From positions 1,860,001 to 1,924,000 of the forward strand of contig CADCSX010000001.1 of the NCBI GenBank assembly GCA_902805475.1: a stretch of 64,000 bases of DNA, given 5' to 3'. Positions within the stretch are counted from its first letter, which is position 1. Every line of letters begins with the position of its first letter. The DNA is from Entonaema liquescens (Eukaryota; Ascomycota; Sordariomycetes; Xylariales; Xylariaceae). A model generated the notes under the pieces. It ran no database searches and had not been told where the DNA came from. It saw only the letters and a list, made by a program, of their open reading frames with translations. Below, in pieces: positions 32,235 through 43,694 of the stretch. The translations under genes were made by a program, and so were the position numbers.

Positions 32235-35174
32235 TCTGTATGTGTAGAGTAAAGCAACTTTATGCTTATCTTTTACTGGTGGGTACTGAATCAATAGTGA
32301 GTGAGCTCCTAGTCAACGATGGGCGTGTTTTCGGAGGACGTTCTTGAACGAGGAAAAAAAAAAAAAAAGGGAAGTTAAGATTTATTTTATTAGTGACGAT
32401 TTGGGATTTGGGATGACGATTGTGTATGTCTAGACTTTTGGGGGGGCAATGGCGGGGTAAATTTTTGGTTGGCGGAGCTTCGATAGCTACGGTAAATTTT
32501 GATACCTAAAAAAAAGGGGGGGTTAGCTCACTTCTGCAGTTGCAAATGCACCATTGACGTAATGCAGACTAAATTAAAGCAAGTCACTCCTGTCTTTCCC
32601 TGATTGCTCGCTTTGGTTGTTGCTTGGTGTACTTTATGTACTTAAGTTTTAGTTGGGCTGTTTCTTCCTGTCCAATCCAACCAACTTATTCGTCTCCATT
32701 TTACTTCATCATTTTGTCCTAACCGGCTCCTATCCGGTTAACAACTAATGACAAAACGAACACTCGTTGAAAGAACTTTCGAATATCAAAAGCTTCAATG
32801 CCGCGATAACTCGTCGGACAATGAATTTGTTCCTTCTCATTATAAGGATGTGACAGGTTCCCAAGCCTCGTCGTCTTGTGTCCCTATATTTTCAGTCCTG
32901 TGTCTCAGGGTTTGACAGTTCGCCTCTTCGTGTGGCGCTCAATCACATGCTGGACCTAAGCGGGGGAAACAGGAAAAAAAACATGCGATACGTCGCAGCT
33001 ATTAGATTGGAAAGAGAAGATCATAAACATACCTGGTGAATGTGAACGTTCTGCACCCAACTATCTGCAGTCTGGCCTAATCAGAAGTGTGTGAGGAGGA
33101 AAGGAGGACCGGCCAAGTAGCCAAAGGGAGCATCTCGTCCCCTTTTATTTAGTCTGGTTTCCATCTAGGCGTCTTAACCCCTTGATGGTTGCTCCAGGAA
33201 ATTATCGGTTGCCCCATGGCCACGATGAAGCGGAGGTAAAATTCGATATGCGGTGTATATCTCCCTTGTACCGTACAGTACTTGGCCGCGAGTATTCGAG
33301 TCGCAAATGGATCACCTCGTCGAAAATGCCCCTTCAAACAAGCCAGGCTAGTCCCCTTACGGCATTTGTGGACATGGGCTAGACCCTGCTAAGCTAGACG
33401 GCTAAAGATCCACCACCACGATGTTCACGTCGGACTTGGTGCGGTATCCCAGCCACGCTGCCACGATAGTTTTACTTGGGATGCCTTCGCGGGACGGAAT
33501 ACTGCAGTTTTCTCCAATCTTCAAGAGAAGGCCCGTCTCCCACTGTGACAGACAGCAACCCATTCCATATTAGTCAAGTATACCTAAGTTAAATAGGTGG
33601 TATAGGTAGGGTATCAATACATTTTTTTTCAGGGCTTGCAGGCTTAGAGCGCTTCAAGGCTGAAAAAAGATTGTCCAAGAGATCTATCACATTTTACCGA
33701 CATTCGTTTGACAACAATGGAGGGTGGGTCGGAAGTTCAAAGTTGGCTTGGGCTCGCATCCGCTGTGAAGTCTAGCCTGACCGGACTCCAATATGGGTGG
33801 GTAGTATTTTCACCTCCTTCGATGCCGTGGTTGGCGTTCAAGCCACCGATAAAAGCTCTCTCCTCTTTAACCTAGTCAGGTCCTACATGGTTTAGGGGCG
33901 CTCGCGGTGGATAGACAGCTTCGTCAAGAAGGTTTTCTACGCATCCCACTCTCAGACTCAACAGCCCCCAAGGTTCTAGTGATTGACGACATTATATCTC
34001 GCAATAATAAATGCAACTCTCTCTCTCCACTATGGATCAATTAGCTCACTCGATACATGGTTTCATTTCATACCAGCGGGAACTAAACGTGTACTAATTC
34101 TAGAGTAATCCACTTGATACTCGTTTAATGAAAATCTCATATCGGTTGGTTTAGGATAACTCTACCTGTGGAAGGCCGGTGAACCTGCCCGCCGAGAGGT
34201 CTCGATCGAATCAGGTCTCGGGAAAAGGCGGGGTTTGTCGTCGACGTCGATTCGAGAATGATAGTTCAAATTGATCACTTTGGTGAGATTATGATGACGA
34301 GACTAACAACGGCTGCCACGTCAGTTTTGTAGCAAATAGATAATCGGGAGTTTTCCACGTGGGGGCGACCGTACAATAGAAAACTGATTAGTCAATGTAA
34401 GTAGGTCTTAATATCTTGTCTTATATTGAACTTATTAATTGCGCAATGTGTATTATGTATATAGCTCGTAGGCTAGGCTGGGCATGATCGACATCTTCGC
34501 GACTAAAATAAGAGCCTCATCTAGCTAAGCTTAATTGTTATGTTAAAGCCTCAAAGCTTGAGTCGAGATGTTTAAAGTATCGATGCGGCAAAACTGCAGC
34601 TATGAAGTTGAGGTTACGTTTCCAACATATACAACCTATCTCATTTACTATAAAAAGCACTTAATTATATTTGAAGAGTAACCGTAAAACCATAAGGAAG
34701 AGAGATTACCAATCTAAATAATACGTTAAAGCCCCTTGTTGCATATATCCTACTTTCCCAAAGTAAACAATGCGGCGATAGCATCTGTGGCGTTCGCAGG
34801 GAGAAGAGTCAGAAAGATCCATTAGAGACTCCACCCATAATGCGTGTCATAGCTGATTGGCTAATATTTTACGGTCAGCGACCCCTGAGATTCTCGAATC
34901 CTAAACCGAATCGATATCAGCCCCCTCAAGATTTCGTTGCACAACGCCTGCCATAAATAACCCAATATTGACAATATTTCCCCAAATTGGAATTTCTTGG
35001 TAGAGCATCCCCGATACCGTTCTTTAGGGTTACCTATCATCTCCATCTTGTAATTGTAATCAGTCATACCTAGCTAGTTACTCACTTTTCGCCCGTTCTC
35101 GCCAAGGGTAGAAACACTACACACCACTATTGAACGAGATACTTCTCTATACGTATATTCCTTCAAAGAGCGGG
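32235..35174. other. Long intergenic region with one possible relic exon
   Basis: About 2.9 kb between the divergent ugp1 and GIG1-like genes. It has a poly-A tract near 32353-32368, AT-rich sequence from 34380 to 34740, and a coding-like minus-strand stretch at 33402-33542 listed separately. A 55-codon plus-strand frame from the ATG at 33717 has plausible codon use but no match I know. No complete gene can be supported. Confidence 0.45.
33402..33542 (-). pseudogene. Possible isolated last exon or gene relic
   Basis: After a good acceptor (GTCACAG before 33542) the minus strand reads 46 codons to a TAG, beginning WETGLLLKIGENCSIPS and ending TKSDVNIVVVDL. The alternation of hydrophobic strands and third-position G/C resembles real coding sequence in this window, unlike the AT-rich flanks. 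No matching upstream exon was found: the preceding 42-nt segment could be a minimal intron, but what lies before it is not coding-like. I do not recognise the family. It may be the remnant of a decayed gene or chance. Confidence 0.25.
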
Positions 35175-35905
35175 ATGGGAAGTGTTGATAGCTTGCCTTA
35201 TTGGCAGGTGAACGTACCCGAAAATGAGCGGACGGAAGAGTGCCCCGAATTCCTTCGTAGCCTGAGCGTCAAGGATATCGGCATTATCGGCACACCCGAC
35301 TCGGAGTACACAGTATCAACGTGGCCAGAAGTCCAGAACATAGTAGCCGAGAACCGGCTAGGCTCATTCAGACGTATCCCCTCCGACCTCAGGCGGTACC
35401 TCGAGTACACATGGAAGCTAAAGAGGGACTACGGCAGCGTTATGAATTTCGTCTTAACCCAGCGGCTGCACTGGGAGGCCCCTATAAAGCCGAGAGGCAA
35501 GCCCTTCGAGTTCGAAGACGACATCAAGATCCTATGGAACGACTGGCCCTACGGCATCGACAGCAGGATCGTCCATCTCGTCGTCTGGACCAAGTTCGAG
35601 CTGCCTGAGGACCCCGTCACGACGGATCTAACCGATGAGGCCCGGGCCGAGATTGACGGCTACGTGCAGAAGACGTTTGGATCTAAAATCCCAAAAGATC
35701 GTGTAAGTGAGAATCCGCACCTCTGACATCTCGTCTCCTAGTTGGTGCGCTAAGATGTTCGGGATAGTACATCTGGTTCAAGAATTGGAGATCGTTGAAG
35801 TCCGTCCAAGCCGTAGAGCATTTCCACGTCATGCTATTCGACCCAGATCCCAAGTTTGTCAATGAGATTACGCATGGCGACATCCCGTCTTGCCGCAAGG
35901 TTTGA
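35175..35905 (+). CDS. GIG1-like protein (DUF3605, N-acetylglucosamine-induced protein 1 family)
   Basis: Exons are 35175-35702 and 35768-35905 (221 residues). The GTAAGT...GATAG intron joins SKIPKDR to YIWFKNWRSLKSV in frame. The protein matches the DUF3605 family as I remember it: PYWQVNVPENERTEECPEFL, STWPEVQNIVAENRL, RRIPSDLRRYLEYTWKLK, YGSVMNFVLTQRLHW, NDWPYGIDSRIVHLVVWTKF, and the C-terminal HFHVMLFDPDPKF. Candida GIG1 is induced by N-acetylglucosamine; the biochemical role of the family is unknown. The start at 35175 was preferred because the family usually begins shortly before PYW; an upstream in-frame start could add about 15 residues. It is soluble, without signal or membrane segments. 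The tail ends soon after CRKV, as in relatives. Confidence 0.88.
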
Positions 35906-37090
35906 CGTGTCGCTGTTTGTTAGGCGCTTTCTTCATACTTAATGATAGACGATAGATACGATGAATACTTGACTTTCTATAGAATAGCTAAAGAGCCAAG
36001 AGGCAATCAGTACGAGCGTCATGTATCGGGGCTCATCCTTGTATGCATTAGGGATCTTGCATCACCAGCGTGAGCAGGTAGGCATTCACCATTTGGGATA
36101 TACTCAGACCGCTTAGCCTTTCCAGAATCGGGAGTCATAGGTTGCATTCATCATAATTGTAAGTGAGGTAGTCCAAGTCCTTGGGAATCCTCACAGGTAG
36201 TTTGCTGTCCCATTTCGCTTCACCATAATCCACACCCATCTCAAATGTGATGTGACCTTCATGATACTGAATCTCTAACTGGAGCACAAACTACCAATAT
36301 TGACAACACAGGGCCGCGTCACATGCTACTTGCGTAGCTTCACTCCCGCCAGGGGCCGCGCAGAGTAGACCCCAGCCCAGATCTAGGGCAGCCCTATCTG
36401 ATCAATCAAAATGCAGGCATCCAACAAATTTCCTCCATTCAACGAATATCACAATAGATTCTATTATGTCCTATTACACACATAGAAGTTTATTTGCCGG
36501 TTTCCAGTTTTCTTGCAGTGACCATAAGCCTTGAAATGCATATCTCATGTTCTAGAATAATTTGCCACTCCGTTGCAGTCCCTTGTTACATATACACAGA
36601 TGTTTACGTTAGCTTATAATAGACATTGTATTATTCACTTCTCTTAAATTTGATGTACTTCAAGTTACTAAAAGTGTATATCATTCTAGAAAGAAGCAAG
36701 ATGTGACGTTATTCTCTACCTAAATACCTCTGCATGCTTTAATCGTTAGGTATGTCTAAATTGGTAATATTGACTAGGCGAAACCTAGGTATGCCTAAAA
36801 CGTGATTTCACAGCCAAATAATAAGAGTACTAACTCTAGTGAAGGTAAATCGGTCTGTTCTGACGGATAGTTGAGATCCCAACGCCGCTTATAGTTTCGG
36901 CGACACTACTCTAACATGGGACTGTATTTGGAAACCCTGATAGACGCATGTGTACGATGTTAGAATAGGATAATTAATATAAGCAGTATTGTATAACTTA
37001 CCATCTAAGCCATTCATCAACATCCCGCAATATATGCATACACAGCATTTCGACTGAATAGTATACCCTTTCTTCCCCTAGGCCATAGGA
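35906..37090. other. Intergenic region between convergent genes
   Basis: 3' flanks of the GIG1-like and dihydroneopterin aldolase-type genes. It is AT-rich from about 36400 to 37050. No gene, RNA or repeat is recognised. Confidence 0.5.
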
Positions 37091-38231
37091 TTACGACCCC
37101 ATGGTCACTTCCACGGCCGGGAATTCCGCAGTAGGTATCGCAATCGGTTTCTCCAAGCAGACCTTAACCCGCCACCCTCGCTCTTTCATAGGCTTCGGGT
37201 CGTCGCCGACCCTGAAGTCCGACAATATCTTATTGGCGACGTGGGAAGCAAGAGCCTCTAGCGTCTCGAAGGACGAGGACTCGATTGCCTGCTTGTAAAT
37301 ATGTAAGTGGTGCTCCAAATATTCGTGTATAACTAGCATGCTTCGCTTGGCTCACTCACCTCTACTATGGTCTTCTCCAGCTCGGTATGTATATCCTCCG
37401 GGACGTCGAATCTATCGATCTCGACGTCCGCGACGAGCATCTGTTTGGCCTTGCGCTCGTTCGGGTTGACGCCAATAAGGGTGGGGATGTGTAGGCCTTG
37501 GATGCGTAGAGTCCGCGAGTACGACCGCAGGGGTTCTTGTTCGTGTCGCTTTCCTCCTTATCATCCCCTTCTGGCATGTCTTCTCTGAAAGACGCTGTTG
37601 TCGTTAGGCTGACACCCGCGCCGAGAAGCGACGCCTTGGGCAGCTCTACGGTAAGCGATAGCGAACGGAGTCGCGCCGCATGAAGGAATGGTAGCTGGTC
37701 CAGCGGTAGCGCCACGCGGCTCCCATCTATCACCCGTCCCGTCATGCGCACCCACAGCAACTCCAGGACATCTGCGGTGCGCGGAGTCGTGACCTCAGCT
37801 TCATAGCCTGTAGCAGCTATTGCTGCCGCTGTTGCCCCCGTAGCATCTGGTTTAGCCGCATTGCCCTGACCCAAAAGCTCGAGACTGCCGAGCAGCACTT
37901 TGCTCAGGTTGCCGTAGTGAACGGTGCTAGAATCGAGCTTATCGGTATTCCCCGATGAAGACTCGTTCACGGAGAAAGGGTCCGCAAATGACACTTCAGA
38001 CGAGAGAAGCACCGGTTGCAGCTTACCGGAGCGGCCCCAGGCGTCTCGGCCGATGGAGATAGAACTGCGCAAGTGTCGCACGCGGACTACAGCAACGGCC
38101 TCACCTGCGTCGGCGCGAGCGCGCCACGAGCTCACGAGGGGAGCTGGGGGGTCGGTTTTATCATTGGTGGGGGGTCCTGGAGACATCTTGGAGTTAACTG
38201 TTGGCGATGTCTTCCAGAAGGACGACAGCAT
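37091..38231 (-). CDS. Dihydroneopterin aldolase-type (FolB) protein with an apparent frameshift
   Basis: Exons are 38231-37360 and 37288-37091 with a GTGAGT...CAAGCAG intron. The second FolB-like unit is clear: LRIQGLHIPTLIGVNPNERK, MLVADVEIDRF, ELEKTIVE, then ESSSFETLEALASHVANKIL. The first unit (about 45-250) has VRVRHLRSSISIGRDAWGR and LLGSLELLGQGNA, and ends SLTVELPKASLLGAGVSL. FolB enzymes cleave or epimerise dihydroneopterin in folate synthesis; fungal two-domain relatives may have drifted in function. The two halves are in different frames. No GT donor lies between the last good codon of one and the first of the other, so an intron cannot explain it. One extra C in the C4 run at 37530-37533 would restore frame and also give the right phase for the intron, with 356 residues in total. 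An alternative start is the ATG at 38186. Confidence 0.8.
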
Positions 38232-38828
38232 TGCTAGCTGAGCTTCGCGATGACGCAAGGTCAGACTAATAAGAATGAGGGTAGGATGGTGGGGCTGTTC
38301 AGCTGAAGGAATAAGAATAGCAAGAACCAGATGAATAATTAGAGTGTTTAAGACATATGATAGTTTGTTTGGCTTTGGAAATAGCAAATAGGTAGTTGAA
38401 CTAAATAAAAGTGATGAAATCATGTAATAGAGACAAACTAATAGAGACAAACATGAGTTGAGATGATGTTTTTAACTGTACTCAGTGCCCCACTTATAGA
38501 TTATACAGTATGTATTTCATCAATAGAGCCCAGCTTGGGAACTTTTAGATGTGATATTTGCGAACAACTCATCAGCATCAAATTAACCCAGCTAAATATA
38601 TATTTATTAATGATCTAGGTAGGCATATAAATAGACGATCTTCGTAGCTTAAGTATAAGTGACTTCTCGATTAAATATGGGAATTCAGTTTGAAAGGTCA
38701 TTAGTTATGAGATATCCTTCATATTTTCGCTGTAGTGCAATATCCTACGGATTTGAAAAATGTAGCAATATTTCTGAAGTTCTCATCGTATGTATGTACC
38801 TACTACTAAAGTAAACATGAATAAAATA
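38232..38828. other. Intergenic, AT-rich
   Basis: This holds the 5' flank of the FolB-type gene and the 3' flank of the GNAT gene, with both genes on the minus strand. It is AT-rich after 38450. A long frame upstream of 38231 is open by chance, and its predicted peptide is hydrophobic and unlike the FolB family. Nothing else is seen. Confidence 0.5.
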
Positions 38829-39630
38829 TCAAGCAATAAACTCAGACGGATCGTACTTCATCGACCACGACTTATGATCCTCCGTCGCACCCCACCTACT
38901 TAGATCAGCCGTTACGCACTCGATATCGCGGAAGCCGTGTTTCTGGTAAAGCGAGTGAGCCGCTGGAGAAGACTCGAGGTACGCAGGAAGGCCAAGCCTC
39001 TTTGCTTCCTCGAGACCCCATTTAGTTAACATGCTACCCGCGCCTCGGCCCTGGTGCTTGGGTTCGGTATGGAGGAGCGAAAGGTCTTTTTTGACGCAGC
39101 GCGGTTAGTGGAATGTATTGTTAGAACGATAGCATCTGATGAACTACACCTCGCTCCCCTCTCTTGATCTCGCGTATAGAGAGGAGGAGGAGGAAGAAGA
39201 AGAAGGAGAAGAAGAAAATATCGCCTCTTCCCCTAAGTCAAGTACTCACAGACGCAATGCTTGTCGCCCCAAACCCGCGCTCTTAACTTCGCGAGGTTTC
39301 CAAACACGAGCTCGCACGCTTCGGCATTGCACCCAGGGCCGAACGATCGGGGCGTCAGTTGGGGCGGTTTCTCGGTGTAGATATGCCACTTGGCGAAAGC
39401 GATCATCTGTTCGCCCCCGGGCAGATCAGTGTCGATTACCTTGAGCCAGCGCGCGGTAGGGTCCTTCTCGAACTCGGCGGCGAGCTGGGCGCCGCGCCCG
39501 GCCAACCCTCCGGAGGAAACGGCCCCGGGAACAGGATCCGGTTGAACGGGTTCGGCCCGTACGCTGCGGACTCGATCTCGGCGGCTCGGCGCGCGTCGGC
39601 TTCCGTGGCGGACTGGAGCTCGAGAGGCAT
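38829..39630 (-). CDS. GNAT-family N-acetyltransferase with an apparent frameshift
   Basis: Exons are 39630-39250 and 39085-38829. The 164-nt intron has GTGAGT, a CACTAACC branch site and an AAG acceptor at 39086. Exon 1 starts MPLELQSATEADARRAAEIE and reaches FPGPFPPEGW in one frame. It then continues as AQLAAEFEKDPTARWLKVID in another. One missing base at about 39490-39515 explains both this and the splice phase, giving a 212-residue protein. Exon 2 carries the acetyl-CoA motif HQGRGAGSMLTKWGLEEAK and the C-terminal YLESSPAAHSLYQKHGFRDI, both typical of fungal GNAT enzymes of about 210-230 residues. The acetyl acceptor is unknown. The intron holds a GAG/GAA purine run. Confidence 0.82.
39178..39219. 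repeat. GAG/GAA purine tract in an intron
   Basis: About 40 bases of almost pure purine on the plus strand (GAGGAGGAGGAAGAAGAAG-type) lie inside the GNAT gene's intron; on the transcribed strand this is a pyrimidine tract upstream of the branch site. Confidence 0.8.
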
Positions 39631-40580
39631 GGTTTTACAGGTTGATTGATTGGAGTATTAATTCTGGTATAATTTTAATTTGGAGAAATATGATGGTTTT
39701 CTGCTTTGTTAAGGGGACTTGGTCTAAGTAAAATGTGTAAGTCGGGTTACTCTAGACGAACGGTTAGAATACGGATGTAGGTATGGACGCTTATGTTCTA
39801 TTGTAGGAGAAACTACTCCTTATCTCCAAGAGACGCTTGTCTCTACAACTGCATGGTTGGAAATCCATAGCGTAGTCTTGTGGCTGAAATAGGAAAAGAA
39901 GGATCGTATCTCGGATGGTGACTCAGTCGGCGCGCGGGGGTCGAGAAGTCTATGCTCATTCTAGGCTTCTTTCGTGGTCCTCGGTGTAGTAGATTGATAT
40001 TAACCTAGCTAATATAATTCTTAAAGTATGTAAATGTTTACCGTGAAATCTCAGTCTCGTTACAACTGGTCAACGAAAAAGAGAAACTCGGCTACCTTCG
40101 CTACGAAGAATATAAAGCAAGGATCTATATAATTCTCGATCTCAATGGGCGTTTCACACAGCATGACTTGCATAATCGTTCTGCCGTTTGATACTGGTAG
40201 TAGGCGCCTGTACTATATCTATAACAGCCACCTATAGATTCGGTGTATTTATAGCCAGGTAATGTGTGTGCTTCCAAGTGTAGCGGACGTTGATAATCAG
40301 AAATGGTAGGACTACAGCACGCTCCCGCAAGGCGCCCCCGCATTCAACGTCATTAGCCGAACTAAACTTTACAGCGCTTAAGTTCCAGGTTATTGGGTTC
40401 GGTACAGGGGGTTAGCTGGTTGTTCTAAGAGGCATCCCCGGTTCACTTCTCATAATAGAAATAGGGCAGGGTTTTGGAATAGGAGAGCACTTATATTGTA
40501 TGACTTCAGGTTAATTCTCGATTTAAATAAGAGTCTATAGTTTACTGAGTTTTGTTCCAAGTCTCAAGAAAGCATTTTCA
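39631..40580. other. Divergent intergenic region
   Basis: About 950 bp between the GNAT gene (-) and the class V aminotransferase-like gene (+). No gene is recognised; the frame at 40125-40343 lacks motifs. It should carry promoters for both. Confidence 0.5.
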
Positions 40581-42121
40581 ATGGCTGCCTTCGACGTCGA
40601 GGCCGATAGGGCCAAGTTCCCAGCCCTAAAGGAAAACCAAATATTCCTCGACAACGCGGGTGGAAGCCAGACACTAGGCGCCGTTATCGAAGCGTGAGTA
40701 ATAAAGAAAAGAAGGACATCCCATATTCTAAGTAGAGGTATCTTACTAACCAATCACCAGTATAAGCGACTACCTTATCAAGAGCAATGTCCAGTTCGGG
40801 GGCGGCTATAAGGCTAGCAAGGCCTCGAGCTCTCGATACGACAATGGCATGAGCGCCGGGGCCAAGTTCCTCAATGCTGAGAAGGATGAGATAGGTAGGG
40901 TAATTTCACCTCCCACTCGTACATAAATACATACCCACGCATAATAGGATATATAAACTCAGGTAGGCATATACTAGTTTATTAACATCTACCAGCATTC
41001 GGCCCCTCCACCACTCAGCTCCTGCGTAACCTATCCTTCACCTTCCAATTCGAGGAAGGCGACGAGATCATTGTCTCATCAATCGACCACGAGGCCAACA
41101 TCGCGCCCTGGAAGGACCTAGCCAGCCGACTGAAGCTGGTTTTAAAATGGTGGACGCCGCGGGAACACTCGACGAACCCGTTATTACTCCCGGAGGAGCT
41201 TAAGAGCTTGCTGTCGCCCAAGACACGCCTTGTGACTTGCACGCATGCGAGCAATGTCCTGGGGACGATCCACGACATCAAAGCTATCGCGGAGGTAGTG
41301 CACAGCGTCCCGAACGCACTTCTGTGCGTCGACGGAGTGGCCTATGCGCCGCATCGGGCTGTCGATGTAAAGGATCTGGGAGTCGACTTTTACGTCCTGT
41401 CTTGGTACAAGGTGTACGGCCCGCACATAGCGATGCTATATGGGAGCCGGAAAGCGCAGGAGCAGATGCATACGCTAGGACACTTTTTCAGCCCGCATGC
41501 TACGCTGGAGAACAAGATTAGTCTTGGTGAGGATATGAACCCCTTTTCCACGATTCGGATTTACCCCTTTATTCCCACTTATCTGGTACTAATATGACAT
41601 GCTTTAGGGAGCGGGTACTACGAGCTAGTACAATCCATCCCTCCCATCGTTGAGTACATCATCCCCTCTAGCGGCGACCTATGGCCCAGCATCGCGCACC
41701 ATGAGTCACAACTCCAGACGGCTCTCCTAACATACCTAACCTCCAAGCCATCTATCACCATCTTCGGCTCGCCCACCGCGGACGGCAAAATCCGCCTCCC
41801 TACCGTGAGTTTCGTCGTCGCAGGCTGGGACTCGCGGGAGCTCGTCGAGACGCTCGAGCGCACTACTAACTACGGCTTCCGCTGGGGCGCGTTTTACTCC
41901 AACGCCCTGGTACACAATTTCTTGAAGCTGGGGCCGAGCGGGGTCGTTAGGGTTAGCATGGCGCATTATAATACTCGTAAGTACCCAATCCCTACTTTGC
42001 TGCGCTCTGCTCTTCCTGAGGTTAGATATAGAATTTGAGGACTAATGAATGGTATTGTGTAGTTGATGAGATAAAGGGTTTCATTGAGGCGCTTGATGGT
42101 GTGATATCGAAAACGTCTTGA
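40581..42121 (+). CDS. Class V aminotransferase / cysteine desulfurase-like PLP enzyme
   Basis: Exons are 40581-40693, 40761-40894, 40996-41526, 41608-41976 and 42063-42121 (401 residues); all introns are GT...AG and in phase. The N-terminus IFLDNAGGSQTLGAVIEA is the family's cofactor-loop start. FGPSTTQLLRNLSFTF, SSIDHEANIAPW, CTHASNVLGTIHDIKAI and CVDGVAYAPHRAVDVKDLG are typical class V blocks. The PLP-binding lysine is Lys221 in SWYKVYGPHIAMLYG; classical desulfurases have SxHK, so this belongs to the SelA/cysteine-desulfurase-like branch with unknown substrate. There is no obvious catalytic Cys loop, so sulfur transfer is doubtful. It is probably cytosolic, without a clear mitochondrial leader. 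Confidence 0.9.
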
Positions 42122-42432
42122 ACTTGACAGAGTACATCAGATAGGTTAGATCTGTATTCTTTGTGCTGTGGTAGATATATCGGCCTTCTCGGGGTTGGAA
42201 CATATACCGTTATGCAGGTAGCCATGTTCTAGCCCCTTGTCGAGTAGATGAAAAGTACCTAGATAAGAGGCATCTACCCCAGGTTTGAATGAACGGATAT
42301 CCAACATCTAAACCTTGGTATATTTACTTATATTCATTTTGGTGCTATATACCTGTTCCCTAGAACAAATCTCCAACTCAGCTACCGGGCCGCTCCAAGT
42401 AAATGCGTACGATAGGTAAATGTATCCAACTC
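42122..42432. other. Short intergenic region between tail-to-tail genes
   Basis: 3' flanks of the PLP-enzyme and epimerase genes; nothing distinctive is seen. Confidence 0.5.
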
Positions 42433-43499
42433 TCACAGCCTTCCGGACCTTGAATCGACACTCGTCCTCAGTAGCGAGATAACCTCCGCAGGGTCCTTGG
42501 CTCCGAACACGGCGCTACCTGCGACAATGACATTTGCACCCGCGTCAGCCGCCTGGTCAATGGTGCCGGGGCCTAAACCGCCGTCGACCTCGATGTTCAG
42601 GTCCGGGTACTTCTTGCGTAGCGCCTGCACCTTGGGTAGTTCCGACGCCATGAACTTCTGCCCGCCGAAGCCGGGCTCCACCGTCATAATGAGGACCATC
42701 TATATGATGTGTGGTTAGTGTCACAGAGCTACCACCCCAAAAAGGATAGAGAATGTATATTAGAGGGAAGGAAAAAGGTAGACGCACATCCGGGCGCTCT
42801 TTCGGATCTGGGCTTTCAAGTAGCTCAGTCAAGACCTCGACACCCGTGGCAGGTTTAAGCGCAATACCAGCCAGCAGGCCGCAATCATGTATATACCGCA
42901 GCAGGTCCTTCGGGTTGGTCTTCTCGTCCGTCTTACCCTCGGGGCTCTCGGCATTACTCGAAAATGCAGCTTCATAGTGGAAGCAGTATAGGTCGCACCC
43001 CGCCTTCTGGAACTCCTTGACCCATTTCTTGGGCTAATTTTATATTATTAGCTTCTATTCTACTGCTTCGGTATAAGATATCCGCTTGTGGTGGAAGTTT
43101 GGAAAATGGAATTGGGGATGGGGCGCAATGGGATATGGTACCTCGGCGATCATCATATGGCAGTCGAACGTCCCACGCCCGTGGTTCTCAGTTGGCTTAT
43201 CGACGTGTCTCCGGATCTTGGCCACGACCGGCGCGCCAAACGTGATGTTTGGGACGAAGTGGCCGTCCCTAGGAACATCACATAGTTAGTCTCTCCTAAT
43301 CCCCATTACATCTTCTACAGTCCACCACCACGCCCAATTCTATTGATAGCTACTAGTACCATATAGAATCATAAAATACGTACATGATATCGACATGAAG
43401 CCAGTCGGCGCCCTGCTCCATGGTCCTTGCACAGTCGGCCCCGAGCTGGGCGAAGTCGGCCGACAGGATCGAGGGCGCTATTATCGCCTTGGGCGCCAT
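42433..43499 (-). CDS. rpe1: Ribulose-phosphate 3-epimerase
   Basis: Minus-strand exons are 43499-43384, 43268-43142, 43033-42788 and 42699-42433 (251 residues, normal length). The protein is a TIM barrel starting APSILSADFAQLG. Metal and catalytic residues are in place: H35 and D37 in LHVDIMDGHFVPN, H76 in FDCHMMI, and D202 in IEVDGGLGPGTI. The phosphate-binding MTVEPGFGGQKF loop is at 168-179. It interconverts ribulose 5-phosphate and xylulose 5-phosphate in the non-oxidative pentose phosphate pathway. The insertion KPTENHGRG between strands is usual in fungi. Donor sites include GTACGT, GTACCA and GTGCGT, weaker than most in this window but all in phase. Confidence 0.96.
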
Positions 43500-43605
43500 G
43501 GTCTCGGGTTTCCCTTTCGTATACCTAGGTGAAGGACGGGGAAGATATGTACGAATCAGGGGTAGATCTATTTACAAGCTTTAAAGGAAGGACCCGGATG
43601 TATGG

Positions 43606-43625
43606 TCTGGTCTGGTCTGGTCTGG
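43606..43625. repeat. (TCTGG)4 repeat upstream of rpe1
   Basis: Four perfect 5-bp units lie 107-126 bases upstream of the rpe1 ATG, followed by decayed copies (TTTAG, TCTAG). Confidence 0.9.
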
Positions 43626-43667
43626 TTTAGTCTAGTAGTAGGTTTGCGTGTGTATAAAAAGCAAGGG

Positions 43668-43694
43668 TATGAGACATATGAGACATATGAGACA
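43668..43694. repeat. (TATGAGACA)3 repeat upstream of rpe1
   Basis: Three perfect contiguous 9-bp units lie about 170-195 bases upstream of the rpe1 start. Confidence 0.9.
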
